Source of the DNA: Candidatus Poseidoniaceae archaeon
GTDB taxonomy: Archaea; Thermoplasmatota; Poseidoniia; Poseidoniales; Poseidoniaceae
Assembly: GCA_028822955.1 (NCBI GenBank)
Contig: JAPKCL010000003.1
Coordinates: 1-31,792, forward strand
DNA: 31,792 nucleotides
Direction: 5' to 3'
Positions 23,716 to 31,792 of the stretch are shown in pieces. Each line of letters starts with the position of its first letter. Position 1 is the stretch's first letter. The position numbers and the translations under genes were made by a program. A model generated the notes under the pieces. That model made no database searches, was not told the origin of the DNA, and saw only the letters and a list, made by a program, of their open reading frames with translations.

Positions 23716-24276
23716 CTAAGCCAATGTGGAGATTTTTTTGTCAAGAAGAATCGTATTGCATTTTCGACATCGATATCGTCTGCGTGAAGGTTTTTGTCTT
23801 GGGAATTGTTGCTGACAATCAGGACAACACCACAGCCAAGTCGCTTTTTCTAAACGAAGATGTTCCGTAAATTGAATGCCCTGCTCTCCTGCTGTTCGAC
23901 CCGGCCAAGCCGCCTCAAGTTGTCTGAAAAGGGTATTGTGTGCACGTAATCCTAGCGCATGAATATACTCATGATGTAAGACAAAAGCAGAATATGCCTT
24001 CCAATTTGGGTTCAACATTTTGGGATGAATATCAATCACTTCGACGTCTTCCGGTTGCAGTGAATGAAGGTCTACGCCCCGTTTCCAACGAGTGACACCA
24101 TGACGTTGTGTCGCATTTCTTCGCAGAACACCCAAAGGTATTGAGCGTAAACGCTCAACCTCTGCATCAACCCATGCCGGCATATCTCGCATGACTTCAA
24201 TGACGAAGTCTCGCAACTCATCTAACAGAAGAATCTGTTCTTTACTTGGTTTTGCCATTGGCAGATTCAACTCCAT
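23716..24276 (-). CDS. SprT-like zinc metallopeptidase with zinc ribbon
   Basis: This 186-residue protein carries HHEYIHALGLRAHNTLF, in which H102, E103 and H106 form an HExxH zinc site and H113 is the expected third ligand, as in SprT and Spartan-type proteases. A C-terminal zinc ribbon follows, with C151-x2-C154 and C170-x2-C173. SprT-family proteins cleave DNA-protein crosslinks or act as repair factors; the archaeal members are less studied. The ATG at 24276 overlaps the thioesterase gene by 10 bases; ATG 24258, eight bases past that gene's stop, is an alternative. Its C-terminus, STLA, is short and plain. Confidence 0.78.
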   Translation of the reverse strand: MELNLPMAKPSKEQILLLDELRDFVIEVMRDMPAWVDAEVERLRSIPLGVLRRNATQRHGVTRWKRGVDLHSLQPEDVEVIDIHPKMLNPNWKAYSAFVLHHEYIHALGLRAHNTLFRQLEAAWPGRTAGEQGIQFTEHLRLEKATWLWCCPDCQQQFPRQKPSRRRYRCRKCNTILLDKKISTLA

Positions 24277-24734
24277 CGGTGATAGGCAGGATGCCCCTCT
24301 TTCACCGCTACAAACAGGCCACTTCCTGTTGCACAGACCTTGCCGTTAGCTTCCAATAGTAATTCGACTTCAACTCGATCACCACTCAATTCTTTGATTT
24401 GGCTGGTAACTTTGAGAGGGACGTCGATTGGTGTGGGTCGGCGTAATTGAACCGAATATGAGGCAGTTACTGTACAAGGTGGTTCTTCGAGTCCTTGTGC
24501 ATCCATGAGTGCGATGGCAGCGGTCCAATTTCCATGACAATCCAGAAGAGTGCCAATTATTCCACCGTTAATCATACCGGGAAAGGCTTGGTGATGATGT
24601 TCAGGAAGGTATTCCATTGAAAGTCCGTTTTCGATACGTATACTGTTGATTTGCAAACCTTGTTGATTCGCTGGACCACAACCAAAACAGATTGAACTTG
24701 GAGCGTATTGACGTTGAACACCGACTTCTTCCAT
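24267..24734 (-). CDS. Hotdog-fold thioesterase (PaaI-like)
   Basis: This is a 155-residue hotdog-fold protein, likely an acyl-CoA thioesterase. The family stretch INGGIIGTLLDCHG (55-68) contains the Asn-Gly-Gly turn and the catalytic-helix Asp/Cys region, followed by the long beta-strand YSVQLRRPTPIDVPL. The N-terminal CFGCGPANQQGL (16-27) is typical of PaaI-like and YdiI-like members. The frame is open to GTG 24758, but ATG 24734, with AGGTGA ten bases before it, is the better start. It is divergent from the AstE-like gene and overlaps the SprT-like gene at its 3' end. The substrate cannot be read from the sequence. Confidence 0.8.
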   Translation of the reverse strand: MEEVGVQRQYAPSSICFGCGPANQQGLQINSIRIENGLSMEYLPEHHHQAFPGMINGGIIGTLLDCHGNWTAAIALMDAQGLEEPPCTVTASYSVQLRRPTPIDVPLKVTSQIKELSGDRVEVELLLEANGKVCATGSGLFVAVKEGHPAYHRWS

Positions 24735-24825
24735 ACCCTTGGGCTCACCTGTAAGCACTTGTTTTCTTTGCTTGTTTGTTTGTGAATATACGCATTCTTA
24801 TTGAGTGGTGTTCGCTGCCGTAACC

Positions 24826-26157
24826 ATGGCAGCAAAGAAACCACGGACAAAGTCCAAGATTCGTGTTGCTCATGAATTATCAAAACGTCGAAGAAATGCC
24901 ATTCAAGAAGCAATGGCTGCCCATAAATTGGAAGACCGACCAGAATGGGACCGAAGCGCAAAATGGACGAATACTCGCTTCTATCGCAAAATCATCAAAC
25001 CAGGAACAATGCGTACGATTCATCTACCACTTTTGGAAACTGACCTTGGTGACTCTTGGCCTATACCGGTCACAATTCTCCATGGTATTCGTCCAGGACC
25101 AACCATCACCATTCTTGGTGGTGTACATGGCGATGAATTGACTGGCCCTTCAACGTGCACGCATCTCCTTTCGAACACATTCACTGATTCGGGAAAGCCC
25201 CTTGACCCAATGCAGTTGGCGGGGACGATTCGGATTGTACCAATTGTGAATTTACCAGGATACCGTTCAAAATCAAGATATTTCCCTGATGGGCGTGATT
25301 TGAACCGACATTTCCCTGGTGACATGAAAGGTTCTACTACTCGGCGAGTGGCTGCCCAAACCTGGAAGTATTTGTTCTCTGATGTCGACGCTATTGTTGA
25401 TTTACACAGCGCTGGAATCGGTCGCTCAAATATGCCACAACTTCGTGCAAATTTGGCGCATGCTGGTTCAAACATTCTCGCAAAGGCCTTTGGAATTGAA
25501 ATCATACTCGATTCAAAACCACCGTCTGGCTCTTTGCGTAAAGCTGCCATAGAACAGGATATACCTGTCATCACCTACGAAGGTGGAGGAGCAAATCTGC
25601 TTGACCATGAAGCAGTCAAGGTCGCTATGCATGGTGTTTTGAATGTTCTTCGGTCACTGCGTATGATCGATGGTAATCCTCACCGCCCACGGTTCCGAAT
25701 ACTTGCAAGTGGCTCACATTGGCTGCGTGCGGGTGAAGGTGGATTGTTGGACATGTTTGTCTCGGCAGGCTCCGTTATGCGAGAAGGTGAAGTCATCGCC
25801 ACCATTTCAGACCCTGGGACTCCGGGAATTACCGTGGATGTTGTCGCACCTGAAGATGGGTTAGTGATTGGAGCAGCAACCAACCCATTCACTGCAGCCG
25901 GAATGCCCGTAGGTCATTTCTTACCAATCTCAAAACATCTCCACTTGTTGAATGACCAAATTGATGAAAACGGTAAATTCATTGTATGTGGCTCACAAAG
26001 TGAACCTGTTTGGCGAGAAGAAACTGATGTTGATGAAGTCGCCGTTAAAGGAGAATGGAGTGGCGGAACTGTTGACCAAGAATGGACAGTAACAAAAGAA
26101 GTCAATGTCGAAAAAGGCGATACATTCACCGATAACGAAGAAGAGGCTGAGGCCTAA
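24826..26157 (+). CDS. Zinc-dependent deacylase of the AstE/AspA (M14) family
   Basis: This 443-residue protein shows the succinylglutamate desuccinylase/aspartoacylase signatures: GGVHGDELTGP (98-108) with zinc ligands His101 and Glu104, DLNRHFPGD (158-166) with the substrate-binding Asn-Arg, and VDLHSAG (191-197) with the third zinc ligand His194. A later TYEGGGAN fits the catalytic glutamate. The C-terminal domain is a beta-barrel-like segment with TISDPGTPG and VVAPEDGLVIG, as in AspA-like proteins. A Lys/Arg-rich N-terminal extension (about 2-25) and an acidic tail EEEAEA are unusual. The frame is open to GTG 24805, but ATG 24826, after a TATA-like GAATATA at 24783-24789, is more likely. 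The substrate is unknown. Confidence 0.82.
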   Translation: MAAKKPRTKSKIRVAHELSKRRRNAIQEAMAAHKLEDRPEWDRSAKWTNTRFYRKIIKPGTMRTIHLPLLETDLGDSWPIPVTILHGIRPGPTITILGGVHGDELTGPSTCTHLLSNTFTDSGKPLDPMQLAGTIRIVPIVNLPGYRSKSRYFPDGRDLNRHFPGDMKGSTTRRVAAQTWKYLFSDVDAIVDLHSAGIGRSNMPQLRANLAHAGSNILAKAFGIEIILDSKPPSGSLRKAAIEQDIPVITYEGGGANLLDHEAVKVAMHGVLNVLRSLRMIDGNPHRPRFRILASGSHWLRAGEGGLLDMFVSAGSVMREGEVIATISDPGTPGITVDVVAPEDGLVIGAATNPFTAAGMPVGHFLPISKHLHLLNDQIDENGKFIVCGSQSEPVWREETDVDEVAVKGEWSGGTVDQEWTVTKEVNVEKGDTFTDNEEEAEA

Positions 26158-27414
26158 TCAAGCGTTAAGGAAAGTATCGACGACATTCTTCACTTCTTGG
26201 TCTTCCATGTTCCGTTGTTGGGTTTTTGCCACTTCGAAAACATGAGATACAAGGTCATCTGAAGTTTCGTAGCCGTTTTGTTCAAGCCACCAGATGATGT
26301 TTGAACGTCCAGCCATATGCCCAATTCGAATGACTTGCTTTAGACCGAAATCTCCGGCAGGAACACCGGAATAAACACGGTCTGCTAGCCAATTGTCACC
26401 TTTTCGCATGGCTTTAATCACGGCAGAAGCGTGAACACCAGTTCCAGTTTCAAAAGCATCCATTCCAAAGACAGGATAGTTACGAGGAAGAGGTACTTCG
26501 ATGTATTCGTTGGCCTTTTTCATGTAGGCATCCAATTGCGTAAGATCGTTATCAATAACTCCGAGGAGTTTGAGATTGACCAACGTTTGGTCGAGTGGAG
26601 CATTACCCGCACGTTCTCCAACACCTAACGCAGTTCCGTGAATCACATCAGCACCGGCTTCAACTGCTGCTATATTGTTGGCAACACCCAAACCACGGTC
26701 TTGGTGACCGTGCCAGTTAACTTCGATTTCAGAACGCTTGTAGCCTGCGTCTTTGATTACTTCTTCATCGATGAATTGTAGCAATTTTTTGACGCCGTTT
26801 GGAGTGACATGACCGCATGTATCACAGATGCAGAGACGACGAACTCCCAATTCCATTGCCCGTTGATAGATGATTTTGATATCCTCTGGTTTTGAACGAG
26901 TAGTATCTTCAGTAACGAACATGACCTTTACATCATTGTCAACAGCAAAAGAAACTGCTTTTTCCATGGTTGAAAGAAGTTTTTCGATGGTCCATCCTTC
27001 TGTATATTGGCGAATTGGACTGGTACCTAAGAAAGCACTCGCTTGGATTGGGGTACCGTGTTTGGCCTGTAGTTCAACCAAGGGCTCAATATCGTTCATG
27101 AGTGTTCGAACTGCAGCACCAGGTCGTATTTTGAAATCATTTTCAGTGATGTGATTCATCATTGCATCAATATGTTCCAAATGATAAGGGCCAGCACCTG
27201 GAAGACCGAGGTCGACTTTCTGAATCCCAAGGTTTTCCATGAAGGTGAGTAATTCTATTTTTTCCTCGATGGTTGGATTACGAGCACTTGGACTTTGCAA
27301 TCCATCCCGAAGGGTTTCATCATCAAACCAGACTCCATGGGGGTGGTTTGCGGGATTTCGGTTGAGTTCATACTCCACAGTATTCCAGTCATAAATCAAT
27401 GAGCGCTCATCCAT
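26158..27414 (-). CDS. DRE-TIM metallolyase (2-isopropylmalate/homocitrate synthase family)
   Basis: This is a 418-residue TIM-barrel enzyme of the DRE-TIM group, which condenses acetyl-CoA with 2-oxo acids. It shows DDETLRDGLQ (31-40) with the catalytic Arg36-Asp37, GHQDRG (236-241, metal ligands in the HGHQD stretch) and GTALGVGERAGNAPLD with the Gly-rich loop of isopropylmalate, homocitrate and citramalate synthases. It ends without the C-terminal regulatory domain of classic LeuA, so the enzyme may lack leucine feedback. The substrate (pyruvate, 2-oxoglutarate or 2-oxoisovalerate) cannot be settled by eye. ATG 27414 has GGTGAT five bases upstream. Its stop codon touches that of the convergent deacylase gene. 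Confidence 0.82.
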   Translation of the reverse strand: MDERSLIYDWNTVEYELNRNPANHPHGVWFDDETLRDGLQSPSARNPTIEEKIELLTFMENLGIQKVDLGLPGAGPYHLEHIDAMMNHITENDFKIRPGAAVRTLMNDIEPLVELQAKHGTPIQASAFLGTSPIRQYTEGWTIEKLLSTMEKAVSFAVDNDVKVMFVTEDTTRSKPEDIKIIYQRAMELGVRRLCICDTCGHVTPNGVKKLLQFIDEEVIKDAGYKRSEIEVNWHGHQDRGLGVANNIAAVEAGADVIHGTALGVGERAGNAPLDQTLVNLKLLGVIDNDLTQLDAYMKKANEYIEVPLPRNYPVFGMDAFETGTGVHASAVIKAMRKGDNWLADRVYSGVPAGDFGLKQVIRIGHMAGRSNIIWWLEQNGYETSDDLVSHVFEVAKTQQRNMEDQEVKNVVDTFLNA

Positions 27415-27500
27415 AAAACATCACCGCATCGGCCAAGGGGGGCCGGTGCAGACACTCACAGTATGGAATCATGTTTGAAGGCGTCGCTCCGAGGAGAAGA
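27415..27500 (-). promoter_or_regulatory. gyrA-DRE-TIM gene spacer with hairpin
   Basis: This 86-base spacer carries GCATCGGCC (27426-27434) and GGCCGGTGC (27441-27449), a 9-base inverted repeat with one mismatch (a G-U pair in the plus-strand RNA, a C-A mismatch in the minus-strand RNA). It abuts the ribosome binding site GGTGAT (27420-27425) of the DRE-TIM gene. It may terminate gyrA or affect translation of the next gene; there is no U-run right after it. Confidence 0.35.
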
Positions 27501-30227
27501 TCACTCTTCTTCAGAATTGCCTTCAGAATCATCATCCATCGAGTCGTTTTCAACCAATTCAGCAGGAAGACGAGCAGCGAAAATAATGTGGTCTACAAAG
27601 CCTGTTTTCTTTGCATTCCTCAATTCCATTACACGAGTTCCCTTTGACTTTTTATTCTTGGTTTCCTTTGTTTGACCAGCATTGATGCGTATCATCATAC
27701 CTTTCTTAGTCAATAAGAACACGTTATCATCGAGATTCGGAATCTGTCGAGCACTGATGATGTAATCACCGCTTTCATGGTCGAGATTCATTGTATATGC
27801 ACCCTTAGCACCAGGCTTGGTCTTTCGGTAACCATCGGTTCGCATCTTTCCTTCACCTGTTTCAGCATCGATCTTTTGGACACCTTCAGCGTTCATGTCA
27901 GGTATCTTTTCTGAAGTACCTAAGCGACTTCGCTTAGCCATTCCATTTCGAGTAATCGTCAGGATTTGCGTATCGGTATTCTCGGTTGACATCATAGCGA
28001 CGACATGTCCGCCATCGGCATTCTTTCGATTACCGGTCTTGATACCATACACACCGGCAGAAACTCGGCCAGAGGAACGGATATCGGAACAAGCAAAGCG
28101 ACTGGCGAAACCAGTGCTTGAAATCATAACGACTGCTGAGTCGTTCGTACCTGTTCGAACATTGACTAAACTGTCATCATCCAACTTGAAGCGGAGTGCA
28201 TACTTTCCATTTCGGTTGATGCGGACATATTCTTCGAGCTTTGTTTTCTTGATGAGACCGAGTCGGGTAGCGAACAGTAAGAAGTGACCGTCTGGAGATT
28301 CAAGTAGATCACGAGTAATTGGCAAGATTGTGACAATGTTCTCATCATCCTGAATCTTTTCAATGACGTTACGAATGTGGCTACCACGGGCATGACGGCT
28401 GGCAAGAGGTGTTTCCCATGCCTTGAGGCCATACACACGACCTTTATCGGTGAAAATCAGCAAACGGTCTTTGCTGAAACATGTTACAATCAACTGAGGT
28501 GTATCTTCATTCTTGGTTGCAACACCTTTGAGTCCTTTACCGCCACGGTTCTGGACACGGAACATTTCCACAGGCATGTGGCGAATGTAATTGTCTTCAC
28601 TGAGGGTAATAGCAATGGCTCGCTCTTCGATAAGATCTTCACGATCCATGGAGAGCGGCATTGGGTCGATGATCGAACGGCGTTCATCGCCATGGCGTTC
28701 TACCATCTCATCGAGTTCAGCCAGTAAGATGCTGAGTCTACGCTTTCGAGAAGCAATAATGTCTTGCAAATCGCTGATTCGAAGTTGTAATTCTTGGAAT
28801 TCATTCTGGACCTTATCGACATCTAAACGGCTCAATTGGTAGAGACGGCGTTCAGCGATAGCCTTGGCTTGTGCTTCAGTGAAACTGAAGGCTGGAATAC
28901 CTGGCATTGTTTCGTTGCCTTGTAGAACTGCTTCGAACTGTTCACGGCTGGAACTGGCTTTACCAACTGCAACAATCTCATCTATTCGGTCTTGAGCGAT
29001 AAGAAGACCTTCGAGAATGTGAGCTCTTGCCTGTGCCTTATCCAAATCAAATTGGGCTCGACGTTCGATGATTAATTCACGGTGCGCCACATAGGTGTGC
29101 AGCATAACAGGGAGAGTCAAGAGGACTGGTCGTCCATCCAAAATACCCATCATGTTCGCAGAGTATGATTCTTGGAGACGGCTGGATTTGAACAATTGAT
29201 TCAAAACAGCGTGAGGGTCGGCATTATTCTTGACTTCAATAACGACACGAATACCTTCTTTCGAAGATTCATCTCGGATATCTCGAATACCAATGATAGA
29301 ACCTTTGGTTACCAATTCAGCGATGTGAACAAGCATATCTGCTTTCTTGACTTGATATGGGATCTCATGAATAATGATTCGCTTACCTTTCGAATCATCG
29401 TGAACATCACACTTGGAACGAACATGGAATTTACCCTTTCCAGTGGTATACATGTCATAGATTCCATCGATTCCGTGAATGGATGCACCCGTTGGGAAAT
29501 CAGGACCTTTGACGTGCTCCATATACTCATCTATAGAGATTTGTGGCATGCCTCGGTTCGCTTCGCCTTCCTCGAGAGTACGGCTTACATGCAAGTGGAT
29601 TGCACCAGCAACTTCAGTCAAATTATGTGGGGGGATACGAGTCGCCATTCCAACAGCAATACCGTCGCTCCCGTTGAGGAGGAGGTTCGGTAAACGAGCT
29701 GGGAGAACGGTCGGTTCTTGCTCAGAGTCATCGAAGTTTGGTTGGAAATCAACTGTTTTCTTATCGATATCTTCGAGCATATGCTTGGCGATTTTATCGA
29801 GGCGACTTTCAGTATAACGCATTGCTGCAGGCGGGTCACCGTCGATTGAACCAAAGTTTCCTTGGCCATCAATCAAAGGATAACGCAGTGAAAATTCTTG
29901 TGCCATACGAACCATAGTGTCGTAAATCGATTGATCGCCGTGCGGGTGATACTTACCCATGACTTCACCAACGGAACGTGCAGACTTACTGTATTTCTTT
30001 TCAGAGGTGTGGCCACCTTCGTACATACCGTAGAGAACACGGCGGTGAACGGGCTTCAAACCGTCTCGGGCATCTGGTAATGCACGACCAATAATGACCG
30101 ACATTGCATAGTTGATGTACGATGTTTTCATTTCATCGGTGAGTGGGTGGTTCAGAACGTTTTCCGTGGAAATCGTTTCATCGACTTCTTCCTCTTCTTG
30201 GTTTTCTTCAATATCATCAGATGTCAA
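27501..30227 (-). CDS. gyrA: DNA gyrase subunit A
   Basis: This 908-residue breakage-reunion subunit works with GyrB to add negative supercoils. After an acidic N-terminal tail comes the conserved ARDGLKPVHRRVLYGM region. The catalytic tyrosine is Tyr138 in AAMRYTESR, and HPHGDQSIYD at 94-103 marks the quinolone-binding helix. The GyrA-box RGGKG is near residue 560, which identifies true gyrase rather than topoisomerase IV, and the six-blade C-terminal domain follows. The position equal to Ser83 of E. coli is Gln99; Asp87 is kept as Asp103. It ends in an acidic Ser/Glu tail. The start is TTG 30227, eight to nine bases after GGAGGTGA inside the end of gyrB. Confidence 0.97.
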   Translation of the reverse strand: MTSDDIEENQEEEEVDETISTENVLNHPLTDEMKTSYINYAMSVIIGRALPDARDGLKPVHRRVLYGMYEGGHTSEKKYSKSARSVGEVMGKYHPHGDQSIYDTMVRMAQEFSLRYPLIDGQGNFGSIDGDPPAAMRYTESRLDKIAKHMLEDIDKKTVDFQPNFDDSEQEPTVLPARLPNLLLNGSDGIAVGMATRIPPHNLTEVAGAIHLHVSRTLEEGEANRGMPQISIDEYMEHVKGPDFPTGASIHGIDGIYDMYTTGKGKFHVRSKCDVHDDSKGKRIIIHEIPYQVKKADMLVHIAELVTKGSIIGIRDIRDESSKEGIRVVIEVKNNADPHAVLNQLFKSSRLQESYSANMMGILDGRPVLLTLPVMLHTYVAHRELIIERRAQFDLDKAQARAHILEGLLIAQDRIDEIVAVGKASSSREQFEAVLQGNETMPGIPAFSFTEAQAKAIAERRLYQLSRLDVDKVQNEFQELQLRISDLQDIIASRKRRLSILLAELDEMVERHGDERRSIIDPMPLSMDREDLIEERAIAITLSEDNYIRHMPVEMFRVQNRGGKGLKGVATKNEDTPQLIVTCFSKDRLLIFTDKGRVYGLKAWETPLASRHARGSHIRNVIEKIQDDENIVTILPITRDLLESPDGHFLLFATRLGLIKKTKLEEYVRINRNGKYALRFKLDDDSLVNVRTGTNDSAVVMISSTGFASRFACSDIRSSGRVSAGVYGIKTGNRKNADGGHVVAMMSTENTDTQILTITRNGMAKRSRLGTSEKIPDMNAEGVQKIDAETGEGKMRTDGYRKTKPGAKGAYTMNLDHESGDYIISARQIPNLDDNVFLLTKKGMMIRINAGQTKETKNKKSKGTRVMELRNAKKTGFVDHIIFAARLPAELVENDSMDDDSEGNSEEE

Positions 30228-31792
30228 GGTTGGTCACCTCCTTAGCGTGGCGTTCAATAAACGCCCTTCTGTCTGGAACATCCTCGCCCATGAGGATCTC
30301 AAACATTCGATCGGTTTCTTCAGCATCTTTGACAGTTACTTTGAGCATTGTACGGGTTGCTGGGTCCATTGTGGTCTCCCACAATTGTTCCGGATTCATT
30401 TCACCAAGACCTTTGTAACGTTGTACACCAATCTTGACATTGGGGTTATCGCCACGTAATTCATCGATAATGGCATCACGTTCCTCATCCGAAAAGGCAT
30501 ACTTGCTAACCCTTCCTTTTGATAATTGATAGAGAGGTGGTTGCGCAATGTAGACGTGACCTCCGGTAATTGCAGGTCGCATAAAGCGCCACAAGAAGGT
30601 CAGCATCAAAGTCCGAATGTGAGCGCCGTCAATGTCAGCGTCAGTCATGATGATGAGTTTATGGTAGCGCAACTTTTCAGGATTGAATCCGCCTTCATCT
30701 TCAGGATTGTTTCCAACTCCTGCGCCGAAAGCTCGAATCATTGTTTGGATTTCTTGGTTCTGGAACACCTTTGCAATGTTGTGCTTTTGCCGTTCAACAT
30801 TCAAGATTTTTCCACGCAGAGGGAGAATCGCTTGTATGCGTCGGTCACGGCCAGTCTTTGCTGAACCGCCAGCAGAATCACCTTCGACCAGATAGACTTC
30901 GCATTCTCTTGGATCACGGGACTGGCAATCAGCCAATTTACCAGGTAGGCCGCCGCCTTCGAGTACACCTTTGCGCCGAGTGAGGTCACGCGCTTTGCGA
31001 GCTGCTTCACGGGCTTTTGAGGCGAGGAGGGCTTTGTCGACGATTTGCTTGGCGACACTTGGATTCTCTTCAAAGAATTCACTTAATTTCTCGTAGACGA
31101 TTTTTTGGACGATACCCGTGACTTCACTGCTCACGAGTTTGTCTTTTGTTTGAGAGGAAAACGAAGGATCTGGGTGCTTAACGCTGACCACAGCAGCAAG
31201 GCCCTCACGGACATCCTCGCCAGAGAGTGCATCGTTCTTGAGTAAATTCCGCCTCTTCGCATAGCCGTTCACGCAACTGGTCAATGCAGTTCGCAATCCT
31301 GAAAGGTGGGTGCCACCGTCTTTATTTTCAATTATGTTGGTAAAACATTGGATTGATTCGCTGAAAGCATCGGACCATTGGAGTGCCAATTCGACTGAAA
31401 CCGGACCTAATTCAGGATCTGGGTGGTCTTTTTCACCAAGTATGGTGATGACTTCGGAGTGCATAACTTCTCGGCGCTCGTTTAATTGGCGAACGAAATC
31501 TGTCAAACCACCTTCATACAAGTGATCGATGGAATGCGGGTCATCTCCACGGACATCGGTGATGCTGATCTTCAACCCAGCGTTCAAGTAGCAAGTTTGC
31601 TTCATACGTTTGTCGATTGTTTCAAAATCAAATTCGGTCACGCCTGAAAAGATAGAAAGATCGGGCTTGAATGAAATAGTTGTGCCTGTATCGTCACAGG
31701 TGCCGATTTCTGCCAGCGGTGCGGCAGGCACTCCTGCTTCGAAACGCTGGAAATGGATGATGCCATTACGATGGATGGTTACATCCATCCAT
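30217..31792 (-). CDS. gyrB: DNA gyrase subunit B, 5' part missing
   Basis: This is the ATPase and TOPRIM subunit of DNA gyrase. The window holds about 525 C-terminal codons: the end of the ATPase domain, the transducer region and the TOPRIM domain. TOPRIM motifs are YLVEGDSAGGSAK with its metal-binding glutamate, LPLRGKILNVE, and IIMTDADIDGAHIR with the DxDxD magnesium site. The closing QRYKGLGEMNPEQLW is a gyrase/topoisomerase IV hallmark. The tail lacks the large insert of E. coli GyrB, as in archaeal and Gram-positive forms. It overlaps gyrA by 11 bases; the last codons contain the gyrA ribosome binding site. The N-terminus lies beyond the right edge. Confidence 0.97.
   Translation of the reverse strand, partial: WMDVTIHRNGIIHFQRFEAGVPAAPLAEIGTCDDTGTTISFKPDLSIFSGVTEFDFETIDKRMKQTCYLNAGLKISITDVRGDDPHSIDHLYEGGLTDFVRQLNERREVMHSEVITILGEKDHPDPELGPVSVELALQWSDAFSESIQCFTNIIENKDGGTHLSGLRTALTSCVNGYAKRRNLLKNDALSGEDVREGLAAVVSVKHPDPSFSSQTKDKLVSSEVTGIVQKIVYEKLSEFFEENPSVAKQIVDKALLASKAREAARKARDLTRRKGVLEGGGLPGKLADCQSRDPRECEVYLVEGDSAGGSAKTGRDRRIQAILPLRGKILNVERQKHNIAKVFQNQEIQTMIRAFGAGVGNNPEDEGGFNPEKLRYHKLIIMTDADIDGAHIRTLMLTFLWRFMRPAITGGHVYIAQPPLYQLSKGRVSKYAFSDEERDAIIDELRGDNPNVKIGVQRYKGLGEMNPEQLWETTMDPATRTMLKVTVKDAEETDRMFEILMGEDVPDRRAFIERHAKEVTNLDI
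30234..30241 (-). promoter_or_regulatory. Ribosome binding site of gyrA, inside gyrB
   Basis: GGAGGTGA on the minus strand is complementary to the likely archaeal 16S rRNA 3' end. It lies just upstream of TTG 30227 and justifies that rare start codon. Confidence 0.8.

Overview
The window looks like a chromosomal segment of a euryarchaeon, most likely Marine Group II (Poseidoniales, Thermoplasmatota). The archaeal markers are a multi-OB RPA with its RPA-associated partner, a Hel308 helicase next to the KEOPS subunit Cgi121, a geranylgeranyl reductase beside a polyprenyl synthase (ether-lipid synthesis), an archaeal pilin with the AVSPVI signature, and a split Tad/archaellum-type motor. A bacterial-type DNA gyrase (gyrB-gyrA) is also present, as expected for that lineage. 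Base composition is moderate and even. I see no insertion sequence, integrase, tRNA, rRNA or CRISPR. The taxonomic call is inference from gene content. Ribosome binding sites such as GGAGGTGA fit the archaeal anti-Shine-Dalgarno and decide several starts, including GTG and TTG.

Layout: 1-1418 is aroA (EPSP synthase), cut at its 3' end by the window edge and divergent from moaA (1493-2497). 2498-5207 on the minus strand is a lipid cluster: polyprenyl synthase, geranylgeranyl reductase, then a pilin-like protein. 5286-8973 holds three genes of uncertain role: a divergent, probably inactive relative of porphobilinogen deaminase (HemC), a coiled-coil protein whose 3' end overlaps it, and a large protein with three SAP-like DNA-binding repeats. 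8980-14617 on the minus strand reads RPA, RPA-associated protein, a 117-residue unknown, TadB-like, TadC-like and Tad/archaellum ATPase. It is tightly packed and may be one operon linking ssDNA binding with a type IV filament motor.

14809-20907 on the minus strand is Hel308, Cgi121, TldD, TldE. 20987-24734 holds a small membrane protein with a TerB-like tail, a large exported membrane protein of unknown function, a SprT-like zinc protease and a hotdog thioesterase. 24826-26157 is an AstE/AspA-type zinc hydrolase, convergent with a DRE-TIM metallolyase (2-isopropylmalate/homocitrate synthase type). 27501-31792 is gyrA and the 3' part of gyrB.

The genes are mainly housekeeping: aromatic amino acids, molybdopterin, lipids, replication and repair, tRNA modification and topology. 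The most unusual parts are the HemC-like pseudoenzyme candidate with its neighbours at 5.3-9 kb and the RPA-to-Tad-motor cluster at 9-14.6 kb. Coding density is very high: two convergent gene pairs have stop codons that touch, and one pair overlaps.
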